A stretch of 64,000 nucleotides of DNA, from positions 11,425,501 through 11,489,500 of the forward strand of contig CM061090.1 of the NCBI GenBank assembly GCA_030770545.1, written 5' to 3'. The notes beneath the pieces are model-generated. The model was not told the DNA's origin. It saw only the letters and a program-made list of their open reading frames with translations, and searched no databases. Positions 41,201 to 51,495 of this stretch are shown piece after piece; the stretch's first letter is position 1, and every line of letters starts with the position of its first letter. A program made the translations under genes and the position numbers. Source of the DNA: Macropodus opercularis. Taxonomy: Eukaryota; Chordata; Actinopteri; Anabantiformes; Osphronemidae.

Positions 41201-44200
41201 AGGTCAAAACTCTCAATGTTTAAACGGTAACTGTTAAATACATTTTAAACTTTAAGCAAAAAGTAACTTCAGATAGAAAATAAATGGAGAAAGTAGACGT
41301 GTTTGTGCATAAAGTCAAGCGGTCGATGTTTCCTACCGGCAGCCACCTGGTTCCCAGTGGCATCAAGGTGTAACACAACGGCATCGAACGTACCTGTAAC
41401 GCCACCAATTCAAATGTGTTGGGAAATTTATGCCACTTCTGGAAAAACCTCAAAATGTATGAACAATTTCAGTTTTGGGGAAAAAAAAGCAAAATATCTC
41501 TGTGTTTAATTTGAAGCAGAGTAATTTACAATCCTCCAAAACCGAAAATCACAAATACCTCAGTCCGACACCACCTCAGAGAGGTTTCATTCAGCATTTA
41601 CGTTTATATACATTAACCACACTTTTATGGTATCAGGTGTTGTATTTATAGTTTGTGCCGACAACCATATTTCATGTTTAAATATCTGTTTGCACGTTTA
41701 TATACAGGTGGAGAAACCTGCACCGCGTAGGTACTGACTCCCTGCACGTGTGTGTTTCCCTGCTCGGCTGTGCTCCTGCTTGGCATCATTTCTGCTGAAA
41801 GCTCCAGCTTCTAATGAGAGCAGACAGGTCTTTGGCAGAATGACCATAAAACAATTTCTAACTGCAGATCGCTTTAAAATGGATCCGTCACAAAAATGTG
41901 CTACTGCTACTGCTGCTGCTTGTGTTGAGGTAAAAATACACTGCATGTATATATACGTAGACAGAAATTGTGTTTATGTAGGAAGTCTGGGGGAGACATT
42001 AGGGGGAGAAGAGAAGAGAGACTGAAATAAAGTGAAAGCGAATGTGAGTAAAGAATAAGTAAATAATGAAACGTGAACAAGGCGCAGGAAAAAAAGTCTT
42101 TTTGGCAGCTCCTCGTAAATCTCTACCAGAGAAATTTGATGCAACTATGGCTGCCTCAGGATATGTTCCTACATAACTGCCTCTCGTTCACACGTAGAAA
42201 CATACACTGTGCAACCCACAAATCCCACGTGTTTAGATATTATAGGTCTCTAATAATAATGTATCAGTGGTTGCTCATAGTGATACGTTTACAGATAATG
42301 ACCATATTTTCATTCCTATCTGCAGCTTTCCTTGGTTTTATGGAGCATCCTCTCAGCTCACTGTTGAACGCTGCAACTAGCAATGAGTTTAGGATCTTGT
42401 AGTGTTGTTTTCAGGTGCGAGCAGATCACAACCCGACAGACGCAGCTGCAGAGCCAGATGTTTATCTGAGCAGCTGGTTCAGACCAGTAAAGATAACAGA
42501 TAGTAAATATTGGAGCATTGTTTATCAGGTGGACAGAAACACGAATGTCCACGTTGCTTCGTAACTGCAGAATGTTGAGGTAGCGGTTAGCTAACACGTA
42601 ACCTACGTGAACTAACAATGTGTTTACACTGTTTACACTGCCCCCAAGTGGCCAAAGCATCAGTTATTGCAGCTTTAACTCTTACAGCCATGATAAACCT
42701 ATTCAGAATATTTGCACTTGACTTAGGACATTAAAATGTGGTGAGTGGTTCAACTCGTGCATTAATTCCTTGATTGGCTTCTCTCTGGAGGAAAAATACC
42801 AATGCAGAAGCAACACTTGGAAAAATTTAGCTCATGCATTTTCAAGGTCTGAAGAGATTGTTGTCTGTGTAGATAATTTGGTCTAAGAATCGACATGACT
42901 GCCAGTATGATGAAGTGAATGTGCTTTTCTCAAGCCGTCTCGGAGAGACAGCTCGTCTTGGAGTCTATCCGACGTGTAGTCAGGCAGCAGACTAGTAGCT
43001 GAGACATAAAGCAGCATCTGAGCACAAGGTCCCATCATTTGTCTTATGTCTCCGTCTCATTTTCCCACAGATGAACCGGCATCGCTGCATTTACCTTGTT
43101 GACATGAACTTTACGATAAAGTCAAAGCACCGTGGCACAGAATCTGCTGCTTGTGGGGACGCGCACCGTCTTTTCCTCCTCCAAACTGACTGACGTGCCC
43201 CCGCGCCGCCCCACCATAAACTTGGCCGCGGTCCTCGCTTGCATTCCGGGAAGGCATCTACTCAGTGTCAGATGTAAGGGAGCAGAGCACCGCGAGTTCA
43301 AGCCCCGCACGCGGCCAACGTGCCTCCAGTGGAGCAGCCCCTGCGTCTCACCCCGCTCCGCCCTTCCTGCTTTCCATTTTGAGTTTTTTCTCCTCCTGCT
43401 CCTTCTTGCTTTTTCCTAACCTCCTCTGTCTGTGCGCTCCCGGGAGACATCAGTTCACGCTGACATCCCCGGCTCAGCAGCGACGATCACACTTGTCTGC
43501 TGAAAGTCCTTTCTGCCCTCTTTGATTCGCGTTTGGTCCAAACAGACCTAATGCCTTTATTCAGTTTATTCGGCTTCACCCTTAATAAGGTTTTCATCAC
43601 TCATATCGTGGTCTGATTTCTGCGACATGCGTCATGCTGGGCACGTTTTAAGACGGAGTCCGCACGGAGCTGGAGACGCAGCGATGTGCCCTTTAATCTC
43701 CATTTAACCTCATTTTAGCAGAGGTTCCTCTCCTCCTCGCCCCGACTTCCCTAAACACGCTTGTGTCATGTGTCGCGTTAAACTTGCTTATGTTAAACTT
43801 TAATTTCACATTGTTAAAAAAACAAACAAGTGAATGTCTGTTTTCTTCGGCGCTTGGCCCAGAGTCGCTCATAAAGTGCCGCTGTCTCAGAGTGAGTGAT
43901 ATCCTATCAGCTTATCTGCAGCTCGACCCCGCGGCGAAGGGAAAGTCGCGCCGCGGTTGGCTGACCCGACGCGCTCCTGTCTGAGACAATAAAAGCTGAT
44001 CTGATCGCAGGACGGACCCACCGCAACAGCGCCGAGGACTGATTGCGGGACTATAAACTAATCAAAGGTGATATTAAAGTCTTTGATCGTCCTGTGCACG
44101 CGCGTGTGTGTGTACGCGTGTGGCTGGAGACTCTCTGGAAACATCACAGGCGCGCACGAGGATGAAGCAGCTTAAACTGACCTAAAGACACACATTTAGA

Positions 44201-44896
44201 GTGAGATGGCGCTTGATGACTAGACTAGATCTAAGGGGACTGACCCAAAGATAAAAAGTTCTAGACACAATTTGTCCTTTTTCTAGTGGATACTTTCGAG
44301 CGTCAGTGGAGCGCAAGTAACAAGATTACGTACACGTGGTGAAATATGTTTCTATTGCTCCCTGCTTGTGAATTCTAATGTTATCTCCCTGTCCTGGAGA
44401 CTCACTCGTTTACTAACTTCATCTCGCGGACATTAAAGAACAAATTGCTCAGTGATGAAATGCCTGAAACTGATACATAGTTATACTGATACATAACTAA
44501 AATAGATAGAAAGTCTGGGCAAGCTGGAAGTACTGAAGAATTTAGTGCAGCAATCAATTACACTGATTTCATTATACACGGATCCTAATTAACTCTTGTC
44601 TCCGCGCAGACACCGAGACCCACTCTGACCCAAACACCGAGTCGCGCTCGACTAAGTCCCCCTCCTCCTCCCAGCCCCGGAGGCACTCTTACCTGTAGGA
44701 GCCAGTGGCACGTCTCGCCGATGAAGGGGAACCCCATGGATCCCTTGGGCATGGGCAGTTTGCAATTTCTATCCCGCGTGGACGTCCATCTGAGCTGCCA
44801 CAGCCGCTGGGACACGAAAAGGAGCAGGGCCATGGACACCAGGCAGACGGCCAGAGTGACCAGAGCCGGGACGAGGTCGAAACTCTCGAACAGCAT
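20998..44896 (-). CDS. cyp26b1: Cytochrome P450 26B1 (retinoic acid hydroxylase), complete spliced gene
   Basis: Spliced from seven coding exons: 44896-44693, 30708-30484, 23662-23544, 23259-23103, 22987-22832, 21937-21653 and 21390-20998. The sum is 1539 nt, 512 codons plus TGA, the length I recall for human CYP26B1. All introns are GT-AG. The protein has an N-terminal membrane anchor (about residues 8-30), a basic/proline hinge (about 46-57), an I-helix with FATTAS (A299, T300, T301; CYP26 type, without the usual acidic residue), a K-helix ExxR (E360, R363), DPDRF (413-417) and the haem-ligand motif FGGGVRSCLG with Cys441. Known family role: ER-bound P450 that 4-hydroxylates all-trans retinoic acid and so limits its signalling in limb/fin, hindbrain, skeleton and gonad. 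exoc6b lies upstream on the same strand, supporting B1 rather than A1 or C1. No frameshift or missing key residue is seen. Confidence 0.97.
21653..21937 (-). CDS. cyp26b1: cyp26b1 coding exon 6 (I- and K-helices)
   Basis: 285 nt, 95 codons, residues 288-382, from EATIEVIFAAF to TFELD. It holds the I-helix oxygen-activation segment (AFATTASAST, residues 297-306) and the K-helix E360-V-L-R363. The acceptor is TTCTCTAG and the donor GAT|GTGAGT. Confidence 0.95.
21938..22831 (-). other. cyp26b1: cyp26b1 intron 5
   Basis: 894 nt between exons 5 and 6. It has a short GT run near 22350 and no repeat element that I recognise. Confidence 0.9.
22832..22987 (-). CDS. cyp26b1: cyp26b1 coding exon 5
   Basis: 156 nt, 52 codons, residues 236-287, from GIRARDILQKG to LTMQELK, phase 0. 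The acceptor is TTTGCAG and the donor AAG|GTAACA. It covers the G/H-helix side, including the CYP26-typical KDYSDALDVL stretch. Confidence 0.95.
23103..23259 (-). CDS. cyp26b1: cyp26b1 coding exon 4
   Basis: 157 nt. It completes Arg183 and encodes residues 184-235, ESQRLSFTMAVRVLLGF to LPFSGYRK. The acceptor is TTTTCACAG and the donor AAG|GTATGT. It is separated from exon 3 by a 284-nt intron and from exon 5 by a 115-nt intron. Confidence 0.95.
23544..23662 (-). CDS. cyp26b1: cyp26b1 coding exon 3
   Basis: 119 nt, residues 144-182 plus two bases of codon 183. It reads VFAKVFSHEALESYLPKIQQ and ends at INVY+AG. The acceptor is TCTTCAG and the donor TACAG|GTGGGG. The phase-2 junction is completed by the first G of exon 4 to give Arg183. 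Confidence 0.95.
26925..26953 (+). repeat. (AC)n microsatellite
   Basis: Uninterrupted AC run in cyp26b1 intron 2. Confidence 0.95.
27035..27046 (+). repeat. G12 homopolymer
   Basis: Twelve consecutive G in intron 2. Confidence 0.95.
27325..27354 (+). repeat. (CT)15 microsatellite
   Basis: Uninterrupted CT run in intron 2. Confidence 0.95.
27504..27536 (+). promoter_or_regulatory. Array of same-direction nuclear-receptor half-sites, cyp26b1 intron 2
   Basis: Successive half-site-like hexamers on one strand: AGGTCA, GTGTCA, GGGTCA, GTGTCA and AAGTCA. The first three are spaced two bases apart (DR2-like), then the next follow with none. DR2 and DR0 spacings are among those used by RAR-RXR. 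Two of the half-sites carry one mismatch. Confidence 0.35.
27701..27714 (-). promoter_or_regulatory. CTCF-like core, cyp26b1 intron 2
   Basis: Minus strand CCAGTAGAGGGCAA, 13 of 14 positions of the CTCF core CCASYAGRKGGCRS. Confidence 0.4.
28703..28715 (+). promoter_or_regulatory. Perfect DR1 nuclear-receptor element, cyp26b1 intron 2
   Basis: Two exact AGGTCA half-sites separated by a single A. DR1 elements are bound by RXR heterodimers (PPAR, RAR), RXR homodimers, HNF4 and COUP-TF. The location in an intron of a retinoid-metabolism gene is suggestive; function is not shown. Confidence 0.5.
29178..29233 (+). repeat. (TG)28 microsatellite
   Basis: 56 nt of pure TG followed by GA-rich sequence, intron 2. 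Confidence 0.97.
30265..30441 (+). repeat. Teleost dispersed repeat beside cyp26b1 exon 2
   Basis: Includes caccctggacaggtcagtca, ggcagtttagag, tttggactgtaggaggaagc and aggtccttcttgccgtgagg, the common fish repeat in forward orientation. Its right end is about 45 bp from the exon 2 donor. Confidence 0.7.
30484..30708 (-). CDS. cyp26b1: cyp26b1 coding exon 2
   Basis: Encodes residues 69-143 (75 codons, phase 0 at both ends), from GSGFHSSRRQ to GDIHRKRRK. It contains the B-B'/C-helix region, with KYGNVFKTHLLGRP as the family hallmark. The acceptor is TCTAG. The donor is AAG|GTCAGG, weak at +3 and +6. It sits alone, 6.8 kb from exon 3 and 14 kb from exon 1, and a dispersed repeat ends about 45 bp beyond its donor. 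Confidence 0.95.
32432..32477. promoter_or_regulatory. Nuclear-receptor half-site cluster, cyp26b1 intron 1
   Basis: TGACCT (32432-32437), AGTTCA (32439-32444), TGACCT-C-TGAACG (32455-32467, an imperfect DR1 on minus) and AGGTCA (32472-32477): five half-sites within 46 bases. Confidence 0.35.
32834..32853 (+). repeat. (CA)10 microsatellite
   Basis: CA run in intron 1. Confidence 0.95.
34112..34123 (-). promoter_or_regulatory. DR0 half-site pair, cyp26b1 intron 1
   Basis: Minus strand AGGTCA directly followed by AGTTCA. DR0 is the class bound by GCNF (NR6A1) and reported for RAR-RXR. Confidence 0.3.
35811..35831. repeat. 9-bp perfect palindrome
   Basis: TTTAACATG, 3-nt loop, CATGTTAAA, in cyp26b1 intron 1. 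Confidence 0.8.
38050..38415. repeat. Purine-rich (GA/GGA) low-complexity tract
   Basis: Almost entirely A and G on the plus strand. It opens a spurious Arg/Glu-rich frame. Confidence 0.85.
38507..38530 (+). repeat. (CA)12 microsatellite
   Basis: CA run in intron 1. Confidence 0.95.
42638..42651 (-). promoter_or_regulatory. CTCF-like core, cyp26b1 intron 1
   Basis: Minus strand CCACTTGGGGGCAG, 13 of 14 core positions. Confidence 0.4.
44693..44896 (-). CDS. cyp26b1: cyp26b1 coding exon 1
   Basis: Encodes residues 1-68, from the ATG at 44896 to HWLLQ. It carries the hydrophobic ER anchor (DLVPALVTLAVCLVS and following) and the hinge KLPMPKGSMGFPFIGET. The donor after CTACAG is GTAAGA, a strong site, phase 0. 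The start is chosen because MLFE.. is the family N-terminus and a stop lies in frame upstream before any other plausible start. Confidence 0.96.
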
Positions 44897-45980
44897 GGTG
44901 ATGGAGAGTCCGGCAGTAACTCTCTGGACAGCTTTCAGGAATCAGACTCAAGTTGCACAAAGCTTCTGTATTTGTGACAAAAATATAGACGTGGATCCCG
45001 GGAGTGATTATAAAGTTTAAAAGTTTGTTGTTGTTTTGTTTTTTTGCGTAAAAACGCAGCGCTCCTTTTACGCACTCCAAGTCGCTAAGGAAGTGACAAG
45101 AGGCAGCCGCTTTCAGAATGAATGAACTGTGTGGCATGCGATATTTTCTTCCAGATAGACTTGGTCTCTACCTGTAAGAGTCACAACGTGGCTTTTCTGT
45201 ACGTAAAAAGTGCCAAAAAGTTGCTGTTTGAGTGGAGAAGATGTTGCAGGTGAGCTGCGCTGCTAGATTCCCCGTATCTTTAATATCACAACTCAGCTTC
45301 AAAGTGTAAAAATGAAAACATTAAAACTCACTTTGTTTTAATGATTCAAACATCTAGAACAAGAACCACACTCTCCTGATTTTTGGAATCTCATTTTGGT
45401 CTCGTTTGTGGATCAATGACCTAAAATGAAGCTTTTGGGGAAAATGTCTGCGACTTGATGGCAAGTTAAAAATCTCAAGGTGACACGTTTATGTCAAAAG
45501 TTGGGCCACCGTGGGACACGTGGAAAACGTGAAGCCGAGCCCTGGAACTAACAAGGACTTTACTTTAGTTTTTTAAAACTTCTCGAGGGATGGAAAGTTT
45601 TGGTTTTGGTTGGAGGGGGATGAACAAAAATCTTCCAGAAATCGCGTCTCTCTCAAGTCCAAAAAATTTAAAAAGCCTCTTTGCAAAAGTTTTAAACTCT
45701 CTGGAGCAAGTTAAAGTAAAATGACGATGTTTAAGATCCGTGGACGTGCAGGAATGAAAAGGTGCGCGGGAGATGCCCACCGTCCTCTTTCTCCTTCTCT
45801 CACTTTCTGTGGTCCACTCTCTTCTCTGTGTACCTTTCTGTTTCTCGGAGCGCTCCACTCTTTCTCGCCCTCTCTCTCTCTTTGCTGGCTGCCTATACAA
45901 GTCACCCTCAGTATGTGTGTGTATGCGCCTGCGTGCGTAAAGAGTGTGTGTGCGCGTCAAGCCAGAGGCACCAATGAGTG

Positions 45981-45988
45981 TTTATATA
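45981..45988 (-). promoter_or_regulatory. TATA box candidate upstream of cyp26b1
   Basis: Minus-strand TATATAAA, a textbook TATA element, with a GC box (GGGGCGG on minus, 46137-46143) about 150 bp upstream. Transcription from here would give a leader of about 1.06 kb before the ATG unless an intron is removed. A weaker TTTATAAT near 45008-45015 would give a short leader. Which is used is not decided by sequence. Confidence 0.35.
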
Positions 45989-46136
45989 GTGCGGAGGCAA
46001 CTGGAAGGCGAATAGGCGGCCAAGGGCTCCCGTCGCCCCCCTCCAACCCCACCTCACTCCAGCGACGGCGAGAGAGGCAGGGAGACTCCCCTCCCCTCCA
46101 CTCTTCTTTCCTCCTCCCTCCTTCCATGCCTCCCCT

Positions 46137-46143
46137 CCGCCCC
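46137..46143 (-). promoter_or_regulatory. GC box (Sp/KLF-type)
   Basis: GGGGCGG on the minus strand inside a C/T-rich tract (46020-46210), upstream of the TATA candidate. Confidence 0.3.
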
Positions 46144-46273
46144 ACCTCCTTAGGCTCCTGGAGAACCCCCCTCCCATTCTCTTCCTCACCCTCCCTTCGA
46201 AGGGAGGGGTGGTGTAAAGTGAGCGGCAAGAGGAGGCTTGGAGCGTGCTGAAACTGGCAGCGGGCCAATGGGA

Positions 46274-46277
<4 letters not shown>

Positions 46278-46304
<27 letters not shown>
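46278..46304 (+). repeat. (GA)13 microsatellite near cyp26b1 promoter
   Basis: GA run about 290 bp upstream of the TATA candidate. On the gene strand it is a CT tract. Confidence 0.95.
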
Positions 46305-47522
46305 GGGGCTTGTAGTTACTTTTATGACTTGTGTCTCCGTGCAGGACGTGCGTACGGTTGAACTAATCACCTGCATATTAAAACGGCACTGGGTACGCAC
46401 CGGGATTGATGTAACCGGCTATTAGAAGCATTTAGTCCAAATCAATACCAGCTTTAACTGCAGCCATTCGACAAAGTATTTCACCAGGGTTCGCTTCATC
46501 ATGTGTCTTTACGCACAAAATGTGCTGCGTAAAAGCGCAATGTTCAGTTTCCATTCACCATCGTCATGTTTGAATCACCCTCCCGCTGCACCACAGGGCA
46601 TGGCCGCGGACTTCGATTTATTCTTTGCATCATTCATTTCCAAAATGTTTCTGTGCCACATGACTTCATCTGTCTGAAAGCGTCTGGACCCTTGGTGCAA
46701 ACTTGATTTCCAGGTTTTTATTGGTCATTTAATCAGCAGATTATCACTTTATTCGCACAGTTTTTAGTCTAATTACAAATAAAGTAGTTTAAAGATCTCA
46801 CCCAAAGGAATTTCAGCAGAAGGAGACACATGAGACTCCTGCTGTTTCTGCCTTTCTTTACTTTCCACTTATTTTTTCAGATTTTTTCCAACATCCTTTT
46901 TTTTCTTTCGTTCTCTTTTTATAAGAAAAAAAAGTTGCAGAGGTCCGCCTCTCCTTCAATTTCTGGGGCTTTCTACTTGTCTTTTTCTTTTATGCTGTCA
47001 GTCTGTTGATTCATTCATTGATTTTCCGCAACCCTTTACTTTCCACACAGATTTTTCATTATTTTTCAAACCCTTCCCCTTTTTGACAGAATATTTCATT
47101 CTTTGTATTTTGTGATACAGGCTAATGTGAGCATTTTATTTCCCCTCAGTGGGTTCACATCATCCCATCAACCTCCTCCTCTATTTTCCATCATACTCTT
47201 TTGTGTCATTTATCATGAACATACTGAACTGACCAACTTCAATGACCAGTGAGAAAGCGTCACAGGTTCAATTTCTGCCTCTCCTCCCCAACTAGCTCTC
47301 CTGGACAGTGACATAATGCAGCACACTGCAGTGCCGCACTCATGAAAAGCAATTGTATTTATTCTCTTTCACCACAGAGTCAAGACGCAACTAAGCAGTT
47401 GTTTTATGCCAGTGTTAGGTGTTTCACTGATTTTGACAGCAGATTTTCACAGCACCTTCCCTCTCGTTCTTCTTGTGTGTCTCTCTCGTGTCTTACTGTC
47501 TTTCTTGGACAGCATCACAATG

Positions 47523-47536
47523 CTGCCGCCTAGTGG
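47523..47536 (-). promoter_or_regulatory. CTCF-like core upstream of cyp26b1
   Basis: Minus strand CCACTAGGCGGCAG, 13 of 14 core positions, 2.6 kb upstream of the ATG. Confidence 0.4.
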
Positions 47537-48879
47537 TGGAGAATGACATGGCAGCTGGCCAGGAAGAGGAGAGAGGAGATGAATAAGCATGGCAGGAGTC
47601 TGAAGGGTAACAAATACAACATTTCTCATTTTGTGGTATGATTTCTAAGTTTGAAACCTTTAGTCTTTAGTCTTGTGATAGTGCTGAGTCATGTTTTGAT
47701 CACTTTTCTAGCTATTTAGTCTAAATGTCTGCAGAGGCACTGGATGATTAAGTGTATGGCAAAACAGCGGGTCTCTAGACCTGCATGTTGGGACACAGCA
47801 TGTGGAGATTATTTTTTTTTTTGGAGACAGTGTAAAGTCTTGTGTTTTTCCTCAGGCTGTCATATTGAAGCTGGAGTCAACACTTTTGAACATCATTTAA
47901 TCTTCTTCTAGAAACTGACGTTTCCTACTACTTGTGTGTTTGGAACAGTACAAAATGTTCTGGGGCATCTCATCGAATACCTGCAATTAAAGATGGAGGT
48001 AAATACTAACAAATCAAAAACCTCCTTTACATAATAATGTTTAATCTGCACAAACATACAAGTTACTTATAGATTAATTTGAATACTTCTCATCTAACAT
48101 GTAGCAATAAATGGCAGCATTACAGTTGACCACATAGTCAATCTAGTCACAAACTAAACTAACTTTTAGATGCCATAAGCTGAAGGTTTGTGCTACTTTA
48201 ACTTCCACACATTCATAGTTGATGTTGGTTTTTATATAATAACTTTCACCCCTTGCACTTTAAATGCAAAGTGTCCTAAAAACTCGCATTAAATGGGACA
48301 CTGGGAGTGTCAGCACCATGGATAGCGTCATAGAGCAGCAAAAGCACAGCAGTCAGCCATTTCATATTACACGGTATAATATTTATTTTATTGTAGTTTT
48401 GGGCCTCAGTTAGTTACTGACTCCCTGAACACAATGGCTGTTGGCTTGGAAACCATAACATTATGTATGTATGTAGTTAATTCATTTTTAATATTTTTTA
48501 CAAGTTATATTATATGTGATTTTACATTTTTAAAAGTATGTCAAGGATGTTGCTGATAAATTAATGATATTTCAGAGTTTCTGCTGTTGTCAGCTCAGTC
48601 ATCCAGTGGGAGATGTACTCGTTTGCTGCGTCAGTAAATGTAAATCAGGCGGCTTGCCTCCCTTCAAAGTTTCATGTTGTGAATCTCAGCAAAGCAGAAG
48701 TAGACGATTTCGATAATGAAACTCTGATTCAGGCTGGTTTGTCTGCTGTGTTGTTGCTGCTTTCTATTCAGTGGAGTTCAGTCTCGGTTCACCCCAGCTA
48801 TGTGTCAAACGATTCCTGTGAATTCATAAACACATACACACAAGCAGGCTCTTCTTAAAACCCTCTACTGGAGTCTCAG

Positions 48880-48909
48880 GTGACCTCATCCACCCCATTA
48901 TGAGGTCAC
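48880..48909. repeat. 10-bp perfect inverted repeat with nuclear-receptor half-sites
   Basis: GTGACCTCAT (48880-48889) and ATGAGGTCAC (48900-48909) with a 10-nt loop; each arm carries an AGGTCA half-site. GACCTC follows immediately at 48911-48916. Confidence 0.8.
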
Positions 48910-49636
48910 GACCTCTCGTTGTATAATGTGTTACACCTCCACTGTGTCCATTCCAGGTCAGGGACCGGTGCTTAGCCCGGTAACGCTGTTATGTGTGTAA
49001 GTTAGATAATTGCCACTTCAGCGTGGCTCCACTGTGAGCGTGTGTGTGTTTCTTTGTATAAACAAAGACGCCTTATCTTTACATTCCACAGTTATGTCCG
49101 TTTAAGCTTTTAACGCTTTACCCAAACACACCCACACTTGCTTGCCTCTGTTAGCCCAAGTGGAGAACATGTGGATGTATGACAGTCAGCGAGGGAAATA
49201 AAATTGTGTGTCAGCGCTTGTGAGGAGGGAGTGTGTGTATCATGACGCGTGTTGTTAGGGAACATATTTTCAATTTCCTCTGACCCTGGAACGACCCTTC
49301 ACAGCCGAGGTGTTTAGCTTAAGCTTTAGAGACTTAGTGGGACGCAGGAAGTGACCATGAGCACACACACACGCACACAGACACACACACACAAACACAG
49401 GAGAAAAGAAAGACGGCGGCGTGAGAGGTCGACACAAAAGCTGTTTAATACACACAATAACACTGAATATAGGCAATAGAGAGTCATGCAAGGCGATGCA
49501 GCAAAGTGATGATATTTTTGATGAAAGTCAGCACCAGCCAAGTTATCTTTAGCATTAGCATGGGTTGATAAACAGTACGTGATGTAATACATGCTTATTA
49601 TTGTTTTATAGAGGACCAGACTACACAGAGAGTCAG

Positions 49637-49660
49637 ACACACACACACACACACACACAC
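49637..49660 (+). repeat. (AC)12 microsatellite
   Basis: Uninterrupted AC run. Confidence 0.95.
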
Positions 49661-49713
49661 TGTCACCCACCAGCCTTATATAAGCACACTCACTGTCGTA
49701 CGAGGTCAAACCA

Positions 49714-49721
49714 TGACGTCA
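49714..49721. promoter_or_regulatory. Palindromic cAMP response element
   Basis: Perfect TGACGTCA, with AGGTCA at 49703-49708 just beside it, 4.8 kb upstream of the cyp26b1 ATG. Confidence 0.3.
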
Positions 49722-51274
49722 CCTACAGCTCTCTGCCTCTCACACGCTGCTCACAGACAGTGAAGCCAAATCGCTGATTCATTACACCACAGGGTTAACG
49801 AAACCAGGGACATCAGATCTCAACTCTGCCGTAGACTAGATATTTGTATCATGGGCCCGTTGTTTGTTGTTTGCTGTTTACTGCGGGTGCTCCAAACCGA
49901 AATCAGTGGGAGGGAATTACGGAAAGTCTCAGCCAGTGCGATCAGTCAGTGCCAGAGGGATGCTATTATCTGTTGATGGAGAACAAGCGATTTACGCATT
50001 ACGACAAATTTTGGGCAAGTTTGGCTTACAGCAGTGGGAGTTCAGTCGCTGCTTCGCCAAAATATGTTGGATAACTTTTTAACCTCTTCAACTCTGACAG
50101 AGCAGTAATGGAAAAAACTTTCAGATGATTTCTTTAAAGGGCATGTGTTGGTTAGCACTACTACATATGTCAAAGGATTTTTACCTCCAGAGGATAAATC
50201 ATAAAGTCATACGCCTGCAGACAAGTTGCATCTATTTAAAAGTTCTGCATGAGCCCTGTCAGGTTCCTTTATGTCACAAGGGTCACAATGCACCTGCATC
50301 ACAGATTCACAGTCCTCAGATTCAGATGTCACAGTAGAATACAGTGATAATCAAAAGGCTTTTATTACATGAATTGATGAAAATATTTTCCCTGCATAAC
50401 CACAGGCTGCCTCGGTAAGCTTTGCACATTTTATCGTCATCTTAGGTAAGATTCATTAGCCAAATGAAAGCAGTGTGCAGCACAGCTGGGCAGTTGCAGA
50501 CCCAAGCGAACAAGTAAACAATACGACTGCGCTGACGGCTGGAGATGACAACAACAACAACACAACAGAAACATTAGCAGCAAGAACTGAAGGTGCTCAG
50601 TAGTTACAGATGTGGCTAATGGTTCATTTTACTGGCGAGGTCAGGTTTTAAACATGACAGTCTTTGCTTGGGATCACCGCCGGCGTGCAAGTTCAAAAAA
50701 CTAACTTGTAATACTGGTTAATTTTATCTGTTTATGGAAAAGTGAATTAAATTCCTCACATGTATAACATTTACTTGTTGCATTTTTAAAAACACACTTA
50801 AAGGTGTTTTCTTTGCCGGACAGTTGTGTGTTTTAGCAGTGTGAGGGGCTGAATGCAGTAGAAGGAATGTTCTGAAAAGTTCTGGGTCTGATGCCCACAC
50901 GAGGTCAGTGACTAAGTGCGGTTAAACAGTCCTGGATTTCATGCAGACTCCTTGAACTAATTAAGTACAAAGTGGCTTTCCCCCCTTCTTGCCAAATTTT
51001 CTGGATCGGGGCTTGTGGGGAGACTTCTGGGTAAAACAAGGATGTGGCTTTTTTTATGCTGCTCCTCAAGGCTGGTGTGCGACAACTTAATTGGGGCTTC
51101 ATTTCCAGCCGTGACTGTCCACATGTCTGCAGGCGTGAGACAGAAGATGCAACACAGTTCAGGGCTTTTTCCATTACCTGTTCTTACTGGCTTCAAAAAA
51201 CACAACTATGTGTGTGACAAATTACAATAAAGATACAAAACTACTGCAGAGAGACTAATATGCTAATATGAGGC

Positions 51275-51495
51275 CAACACCAAAAGACCCAAAACAACTA
51301 TAAAGAGCTGCAAAACATCTGAACAAGGCACAAACCAGGCTGACAAATAACACAAAATGACAACAAAGAGAAGAAAAACAACTACAAAGCAACACAAATC
51401 ACAACTACTACAAAGAGCAACAGAACATAGAAGGACACAAATGATCACAGACTCAAACAGACAACAAAGGGACAAAGAACAACCTCAAAAATCAG
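51275..51495 (+). repeat. Degenerate A/C-rich minisatellite-like tract
   Basis: Irregular tandem units built on acaaagag, acaaa and aaaacaactac. Such tracts are frequent in perch-like fish. The frames through it are low complexity. Confidence 0.55.

Larger units (their letters stand above)
30709..44692 (-). other. cyp26b1: cyp26b1 intron 1
   Basis: 14 kb. It holds the half-site cluster (32432), DR0 (34112), a GA-rich tract (38050), a CTCF-like core (42638) and a CpG-dense part at about 43130-44060. No coding exon is supported inside it. Confidence 0.9.

Noticed and set aside
20998..44896. Assignment to cyp26a1 or cyp26c1
   Set aside because: The 512-codon length, the GLDSNQNE..ATV tail and the MLFE start are CYP26B1 traits.
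45565..45960. 131-codon minus frame in the presumed 5' leader
   Set aside because: It begins at TTG, not ATG, and is Arg/Glu/Thr-rich from the CT tract; not a credible upstream ORF.
45721..46251. 176-codon frame over the promoter region
   Set aside because: It runs through a C/T-rich low-complexity tract giving Ser/Leu/Pro-rich nonsense.
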